Below, one piece after another: positions 58,547-64,000 of a DNA stretch of 64,000 bases (position 1 is the stretch's first letter; every line of letters starts with the position of its first letter). This DNA is from Xenoacremonium recifei. Taxonomy: Eukaryota; Ascomycota; Sordariomycetes; Hypocreales; Nectriaceae. The notes under the pieces were generated by a model. It was not told the DNA's origin, did not search any database, and saw only the letters and a program-made list of their open reading frames with translations. A program made the position numbers and the translations under genes. The stretch covers positions 1 to 64,000 of the forward strand of contig WOFQ01000048.1 of assembly GCA_012184525.1 (NCBI GenBank), read 5' to 3'.

Positions 58547-59870
58547 TCACGTGTTGCCCAGATATCGCTTCCAACCTTCCCGAAGGCAATGCCGTTTACC
58601 ATCCTCACCGTCGATAAGGATAAACTTCTCCCACCTCGCGTCCTGTCCTGCGCCAATCACCACAAGGCTGTCCTCCCCTATCCAACCGATCACGCCCTTT
58701 GGCGGCCGTGATGTACCCAACACAGTGCTCTCTGAGAATGGTATCCCACCTATCATCGACTCATCTCCTGCTTCAAAGGGCGCAGAAGTGAATGAGTAGA
58801 CGTCTGAGAATACCCGGGGCATCAGAGGGATCCTGCTGAGAATGCCCCATTTACCAGCTCCGTCACCTCCTTCCGACGCTTGTGCGCCAGTCTGTTGGCT
58901 GTGAGGTTTCCGTGGGTGAGGCACGTCGAATATGTGAAGAGTCGACTTGTCTGATGTACACGCGAGCATCGTACCGGAAGGAGAAAAGCCAAGAGAGAAG
59001 ATCGTGGCGGGATCGATACCGCGGCGAAGCTCCGCGATTCGTGCGCAGTTGCTTGTCGAATAGATGCGTATAAGGGTGCCCATTTCGCTCGCACTGGCAA
59101 GCAATTCTCCATCGGGGCTGATGGCGATGGCTTTCAGGGCAGAGGAATGGGCCGGGATAATGCTAACATTTCCCGTTGCTAGTTCGACGAGCTGGATCTG
59201 GCCTGGTGTTCGCCCGGGGAACGCAAGCCTCTTGTCTGAGAGACAACACAGCCCAGACAGGTTGTCTGCTGTCTCATAGACGTGCTGAAGGTCAGGGGGC
59301 TTAGCGAACGAATAAACTCGGACGCTGTTTTGCAGAACGACAACTATGCGTTCTCTCCCAAGCTGAACGCCACGCACTGCAGTGAGTGCTGTGATCTCTA
59401 TTGCGATCTTTCCTTTGAGGTCATCCCATATTATAGCCTGTGGCCATGACAAAGTTAGCATATCGCAACGCTGATAGAACGGATCTGAAGGTGGTATTGA
59501 CCTTGTTCATGGCAAATTTTGGAGAGCGGCCACCTCCAACCAAGGCCAAATAGTTGGTGGTGCCCATCATCTGAACCAGACCAACTCCAGCATTAAAATC
59601 TGTAAACAATGAGTACGTGTCTTCCTCAGAATGGAACGCAGTGATCTCTGTACCTCTGGATGCCTTCAGAAGGCATGATTTAGTATGGAAGACTGAAGAG
59701 AACTGTCAGCTTCAAAGTCTCGTATATTAGAGCCTGTTGACGTAGGTCGAGGGTTTCATACTGCAGATCCCCGAGTCTAGCCCTACCGCGAAGCAGCTGG
59801 CATCGTTATTGAATGACACAGAAAGCACTGACTCGGTGCTGGCTGCTTCAAGAGGAGTGCGAACGTTCAT
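58547..59870 (-). CDS. HSV2: PROPPIN WD-repeat protein, WIPI3/4-Hsv2 type
   Basis: Minus-strand exons 59762-59870, 59502-59692 and 58547-59437 give 396 residues. It is a seven-bladed beta-propeller that binds phosphatidylinositol 3-phosphate or 3,5-bisphosphate and acts in autophagy, including nucleophagy in yeast. The start MNVRTPLEA...VLSVSFNNDASCFAVGLDSG is typical. The phosphoinositide motif reads LRRG (in IAELRRGIDP, about residue 235), the WIPI3/4 and Hsv2 form, against FRRG in Atg18. VYSF, AHSSALKAIAISPDG and a C-terminal blade with DSLVVIGAGQDARWEKF complete it. Length of about 400 residues without a long loop fits Hsv2 rather than Atg18. The symbol is by resemblance. Confidence 0.88.
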
Positions 59871-61013
59871 CTCGAGTTACCTCTTCTCAAGCAGTGTAGC
59901 CGGTGAGGGTGGGCGGATTAAGTGAGGGGTTGGTAGCGAATGCTCTGATCCAGGGGGGGCGCCTGAAGGGCGGGATCCGTCCGTCTGAAGACAACGAAGA
60001 GATAGCAGCGAAAGCTCAGATATATGTTGGCATTATTGAATGAGGACGGACATGTTCAACAGCAAAGGTGCTGTAGCTGCTGATGACGGCTATGCGTTGT
60101 GGATCCGTGGTGCCTGTGCGGTGATCCAGACAGACAACAACCCGGGAAACGAAGCAACGTCCGGTCTCAGTGATAAGTAGTCCAAGATGACGCGGGATGA
60201 AAGAAGAGACTGTACTCTTGCTCTATATAGAGGCAACAGTAAGCACAGAAGATTCAGGTCGAAGCAAAGACGAATATCACAGACGCTGCTTCATTCACAG
60301 TGGAAGCGGAGCCTCCCTAGATGGAGTCGTTCGTTGAGAGCTGGTGGATGGATGAACTGGAGCTGTCCGGAGCTGTCACCGCCACAGGAGTCAAGCCACA
60401 CACTGTTTCCTGCGCACGGTGCAAGTTTCCGGCACAGCAGTAGCGCTTCACGTGATGGGGCCGTTAATTCTACTCTGTATATGTACCGAGCCTTCCCCCT
60501 CCAGCCACTGCCCAATCCAGCCTCGCGCTGTAATTTAGCACCAGGTGTCAAGGTGTCCACCGGGTTTCGTTTCACTGGGGTAGCCACAGCAGACCGGGCT
60601 CTAGCGGCAGGGCGATGGGCGGTCAACAAGGGGGAGCGGGCGGGAGGGGGCCTCTGGCTGGCTGGTCGCACTGGAACTGAACTGTCTAACCCGTCCCCTA
60701 GGCGGTGCCTCCTCCCCTGACACTGGGCGGGAGTGCTCTGCTGGCAACTGTGAGGTGGCTCCCCCCCCCCTGAAGTCGATGCAGGAGCGATTGGCCAGCC
60801 CGCGAAATTGCACCCTTCGTCCATCATCCTCCTCTCCTTTAACATTTTCCCTTCCCCTTGCTTGCTTGCCTCACCACCTGCACCCACGCCTCGCCTCGCC
60901 ATTTCTCCTCCCCAACTGAGCCGCGTCTCGGTCTTGCAAAGGAACTCCATCGAGATACCTCGAATCGCCCATCGCTTGCTGCTGCTCAGCCTAGACCGCC
61001 ACCAACAGCAATC
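59871..61013. promoter_or_regulatory. Divergent promoter of PROPPIN and septin genes
   Basis: 1.1 kb between starts. It includes a C10 homopolymer at 60761-60770 and a pyrimidine-rich leader with repeated cttgc units at about 60850-60890, just before the septin start. Overlapping frames at 60187-60720 (plus) and 60291-61055 (minus) show no family resemblance. Confidence 0.5.
60761..60770 (+). repeat. C10 homopolymer
   Basis: Ten consecutive C residues in the septin upstream region. Confidence 0.8.
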
Positions 61014-62622
61014 ATGTCTTCCGCCGCCGTACGTGTTGCTTCCCTCCCTTAGCACGTCGAGCTACCCCGAACTTTGACCTTCGACATCAACCACCAACTT
61101 TATCACCACTCCCGTCGCTGCACCTCAGACACGACGCACTGTACCTCAGAAACCATCATTGCTAACGTCTATCGCCATTGCAGAAGATGATCCGCCGGAA
61201 GAAGAACGTCAAGAAGGGTATTCAGTTCTGCTTGATGGTCTGCGGAGCTTCAGGCACTGGTACGTGGCCCCCTGTCCCCAATTTGCGACGACGATATCGC
61301 AGCCGTACACGACGAACCCCCAACTCACTCACCACTGTTCAGGCCGAACCACCTTTGTCAACACCCTCTGCGGCAAGAGCGTGCTCACCCACAAGGAAGC
61401 CGATGATGCCACCAGCGCCCACGTCGAGGACGGTGTCAAGATCAAGCCCATCACCGTCGGTACGTGACCATATTATTTAGCTCGACCGTCGACTCCCAAT
61501 ACTGATACAGATTTCCAGAGCTCGAGTTGGATGAGGAGGGCACCCGTATCTCGCTGACCATTGTCGACACCCCCGGCTTCGGAGACCAGATCGACAACGA
61601 GGCCAGGTGAGTCCCTACCAAATCCCGACCCGACACGCGCGCCGCTGACCAGAGTTACAACAGCTTCTCAGAGATTGTCGGATACCTCGAGCGCCAATAT
61701 GATGACATTCTCGCCGAGGAGTCTCGTATCAAGCGTAACCCTCGTTTCAGGGACAACCGAGTTCACGCCATGCTGTACTTCATCACCCCTACCGGTCATG
61801 GGTATGCATCACCTGTTCAATGCGTCCAACTTCTTCTGACCTCTGCTTAGTCTCCGAGAGCTCGATATTGAGCTGATGAAGCGCCTTGCTCCCCGGGCCA
61901 ACGTCATCCCCGTCATTGGACGCGCCGACTCTCTGACCCCCGCCGAGCTCGCTGAGTCCAAGAAGCTTGTCATGGAGGACATCGAGCATTACCGAATCCC
62001 TGTCTACAACTTCCCCTACGATATCGAGGAGGATGACGAGGACACTGTAGAGGAGAACGCTGAGCTCCGAGGTCTCATGCCCTTCGCCATTGTCGGCTCC
62101 GAGGATGTTGTCGAGATTGGCGGTCGCAAGGTCCGCGCTCGTCAATACCCCTGGGGTGTCGTCGAGGTCGACAACCCTCGTCACTCCGACTTCCTCGCCA
62201 TTCGATCGGCACTGTTGCACAGCCATCTGGCTGACCTCAAGGAAATCACCCACGACTTCTTGTACGAGAACTACCGTACCGAGAAGCTGTCTAAGAGCGT
62301 CGAGGGTGCTTCCGGAGGGTACGTAATCCTGGTTGCCGCAATTCAGAAGATTTTTGAACTAACCACGTGAAGCCTTGACAGTTCGATGAACCCCGAAGAT
62401 CTTGCATCCCAGTCCGTCCGCCTCAAGGAGGAGCAGCTCCGACGAGAGGAGGAGAAGCTCCGCGAGATCGAACTCAAGGTCCAGCGCGAGATCAACGAGA
62501 AGCGACAGGAGCTGCTGGCCCGCGAGTCGCAGCTTCGCGAGATCGAGGCGCGCATGCAGCGCGAGGCCGCTGCGGCTGCCTCTCCTCCAGTCGAGCCCAA
62601 CGGCGAGCAGGAGGCCAACTAG
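61014..62622 (+). CDS. Septin, Cdc11/AspA group
   Basis: Seven exons, 61014-61028, 61184-61259, 61343-61459, 61519-61606, 61664-61801, 61851-62318 and 62382-62622, give 380 residues. Exon 1 is five codons (MSSAA). Septins form heteropolymers at bud necks, septa and hyphal tips. Visible parts are the polybasic KMIRRKKNVKKG phosphoinositide site, the G1 loop GASGTGRTTF, G3 DTPGFGD, the G4 position occupied by GRADS in VIPVIGRADSLTP, and the C-terminal coiled coil (EEQLRREEEKLREIELKV). The P-loop has Arg in place of the lysine, as in yeast Cdc11, and coiled coil plus sequence such as LELDEEGTRISLTIVDTPG fit the Cdc11/AspA/Sep5 group. Intron 2 splits the second glycine codon of the P-loop (GASGTG). 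The start is the only ATG that joins in phase. Confidence 0.93.
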
Positions 62623-63515
62623 ATTGTGTCACCTCGCGTACTGGTTCATTCTGCGGCGGCATAACAAAAAAGTGCGACGTTGGTCTATTATCTACTGCTG
62701 GCGTTGGTTTTCTCTCCCCCGCGACGACTAAAGAGAAAGACGATGAGAATATTCCCCCTGATTTTGCGAAATTGAGTTGCTTTTTCCTCTTCCAACATAC
62801 GCCCTGCTGCGCGAGCATTGCCTACTACTCGTCGAGATGATGTTTGAAAGAACCTACCAGCCGGTATCTTAACCCCCTGAGAGCCTGACGGCGCAGACTG
62901 TTGAGTGGAATAGCCGTTCGGACCTCTACGGGCACTAGGTATGTGGGAGACTTGAGGGGATGGCACGCTTCAGGGTGTGTTTTAAGATAGATCTATGGGG
63001 AACGGAGACGACCCATGCGAGAAGACGGAGGAGTTCTGTGAGAGTGGGCATTCTGTGACCGACCGCTTCATGGGCACCTCTTCTTTCAGATAGCCCCCCT
63101 TTTATTTTCCTATTTTTGTAGTGGTCTTCTAATGCTGATATCAAATAAATTCGACACCTTCTTGTTCTACCTTTGTCTCATTGGTCTCCGAAATTACATT
63201 GCTACGATGGTTTCCTAAAGAATGTCTATTCGACTACCTCGTCTGACGAAGGAGTACTAAACAAAAGAAAATGCATGTTATGAACGCCGAACCCATCGAT
63301 ACCCAGTGCCAAAAAGAAACAAACCCACTTTCATCATTAGTTACAAAGCATTGGGGCTTTTGGATTGTTGAAAAGAACTCTCCCGAATTACATTTCTCCT
63401 CGTTCTCGTTCTTCCATTCCCTCTTCCCTCCGCCATTGACCCAGGAGTCCCGATTCGAAGCATCCTGGCTGCCACTCTGAAACGTATGCCAGCAATATCG
63501 CCATGTACGCCAGCT
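62623..63515. terminator. Convergent 3' region between septin and BI-1 genes
   Basis: 893 bp between opposite-strand stops. AT-rich patches near 63110-63180. Short minus-strand frames are not supported as genes. Confidence 0.5.
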
Positions 63516-64000
63516 TTAGTTGTTGGACTGGCTGTTGAGGATGCGCAAGATAGCCAGGAAGAGGTTAATAATGTCCAGGTACAGGCTAATGGCAGCGGCA
63601 ATCTCCTCCTCGACGTGATGGTGGCGCATGACGAGCTGGGTATCGACGAGGATGTAACCACTGAAGATTAGGGCCGCGACGCCGCCGTAGATGAGCTCAG
63701 CGGTCGAGTTGTAGGGGAAGAAGGCGGCCATGAAGCCGAAGAGGATAAGGCCCCAGAGAGCGCCGAACAGGTAGGGCATCCAAGAGGTAAAGTCGTACTT
63801 AGTCTGGCAGGCGAAGGCAGTCAGGAAGACGAAGATGCCAGCCGTGAGGATAACAGCGTTGAGGACGACCGATGTCTTGTAGAAGGAGACGATGACGGAA
63901 ATGGTATAGGCTTCGGCAAGGGTGAAGAGCGACAGGAAGAGCAGGTTGGTAGGGTACGACTTTCGCTTCCAGTAGGTGAGACCCATGAAGACCATGGCAC
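63516..64000 (-). CDS. Bax inhibitor-1/Lifeguard family membrane protein (partial)
   Basis: Only the C-terminal 161 residues or so are in the window; the gene continues beyond the right edge, so the ATG at 63995 is probably internal. The BI-1/TMBIM family comprises six- or seven-helix proteins of ER, Golgi or vacuole that influence calcium leak and stress survival. Visible are hydrophobic segments from NLLFLSLFTLAEAYTISVIV, VLNAVILTAGIFVFLTAFA, WMPYLFGALWGLILFGFMAAFF, and LIYGGVAALIFSGYILVDTQLVM, followed by the family-typical AISLYLDIINLFLAILRIL. The aspartates in VDTQ and LYLDIINLF correspond to the conserved C-terminal pair. The last residues LNSQSNN are hydrophilic. Lifeguard-like (yeast Bxi1) rather than animal BI-1 is suggested by YKTSVVLNAV. 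Confidence 0.9.
   Translation of the reverse strand, partial: AMVFMGLTYWKRKSYPTNLLFLSLFTLAEAYTISVIVSFYKTSVVLNAVILTAGIFVFLTAFACQTKYDFTSWMPYLFGALWGLILFGFMAAFFPYNSTAELIYGGVAALIFSGYILVDTQLVMRHHHVEEEIAAAISLYLDIINLFLAILRILNSQSNN

Noticed and set aside
58053..58799. 248-codon plus-strand frame over the Ist3 tail
   Set aside because: Out-of-frame reading of the Arg/Asp-rich tail that then runs antisense into the PROPPIN gene.
60187..61055. Overlapping frames of 177 (plus) and 254 (minus) codons
   Set aside because: Both lie in the septin/PROPPIN promoter, overlap each other and have biased low-complexity composition.
1..64000. Secondary-metabolite backbone genes, CRISPR arrays, tRNAs, intact transposons
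   Set aside because: Looked for and not seen: no polyketide synthase, peptide synthetase or terpene synthase motifs, no spaced repeats, no transposase or reverse transcriptase frames. tRNA detection by eye is weak, so absence is not certain.

Overview
The window is nuclear DNA of a filamentous ascomycete (Pezizomycotina; probably a sordariomycete, but this is inference). The evidence is dense genes on both strands with short 45-100 bp introns that follow the GT...AG rule and interrupt otherwise continuous reading frames. The products are typical of this group: two Zn2Cys6 regulators, a Cdc11-type septin, a dynein light intermediate chain, a WIPI3/4-like PROPPIN and Blm10. I reconstructed 21 protein genes, one of them cut by the right edge, by joining exons in phase. 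No tRNA, rRNA, CRISPR array or intact transposon was recognised.

Region 1 (1-12.3 kb) looks accessory. It has AT-rich spacers and five genes that resemble a catabolic cluster: a Zn2Cys6 regulator (578-2390), a bacterial AtsA-type arylsulfatase without signal peptide (3471-5352), an MFS sugar-type transporter (6761-8387), a short-chain dehydrogenase/reductase (8618-9648, minus) and a second Zn2Cys6 regulator (9966-12228) that shares a 317 bp divergent promoter with the reductase. The simplest reading is uptake of a sulfate ester, intracellular desulfation and oxidation of the released alcohol under dedicated control. This is the best candidate in the window for an undescribed system.

Region 2 (12.6-33 kb) is mostly housekeeping: ribosome biogenesis factor Rei1, an AZUL-HECT ubiquitin ligase, an AlkB-type dioxygenase divergent from an EngB-type mitochondrial GTPase, a C3HC zinc-finger nuclear protein divergent from a LisH/SRP40-like nucleolar protein, an unrecognised four-helix membrane protein, and an ADGF/CECR1-type adenosine deaminase whose N terminus looks acylated rather than secreted.

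Region 3 (33-51 kb) holds the 1955-residue proteasome activator Blm10 (C terminus YFA), an unrecognised basic fungal protein, a 3.5 kb stretch without a supportable gene, a LYR-motif protein and a Yap-like bZIP regulator.

Region 4 (52-64 kb) holds a SPATA20/DUF255 thioredoxin-like protein, dynein light intermediate chain, the RES-complex RRM protein Ist3/Snu17, a WIPI3/4-type PROPPIN, a Cdc11-group septin, and the 3' part of a Bax-inhibitor-1 family gene. Exon coordinates in the evidence fields come from reading splice sites and phases by eye, without transcript data.
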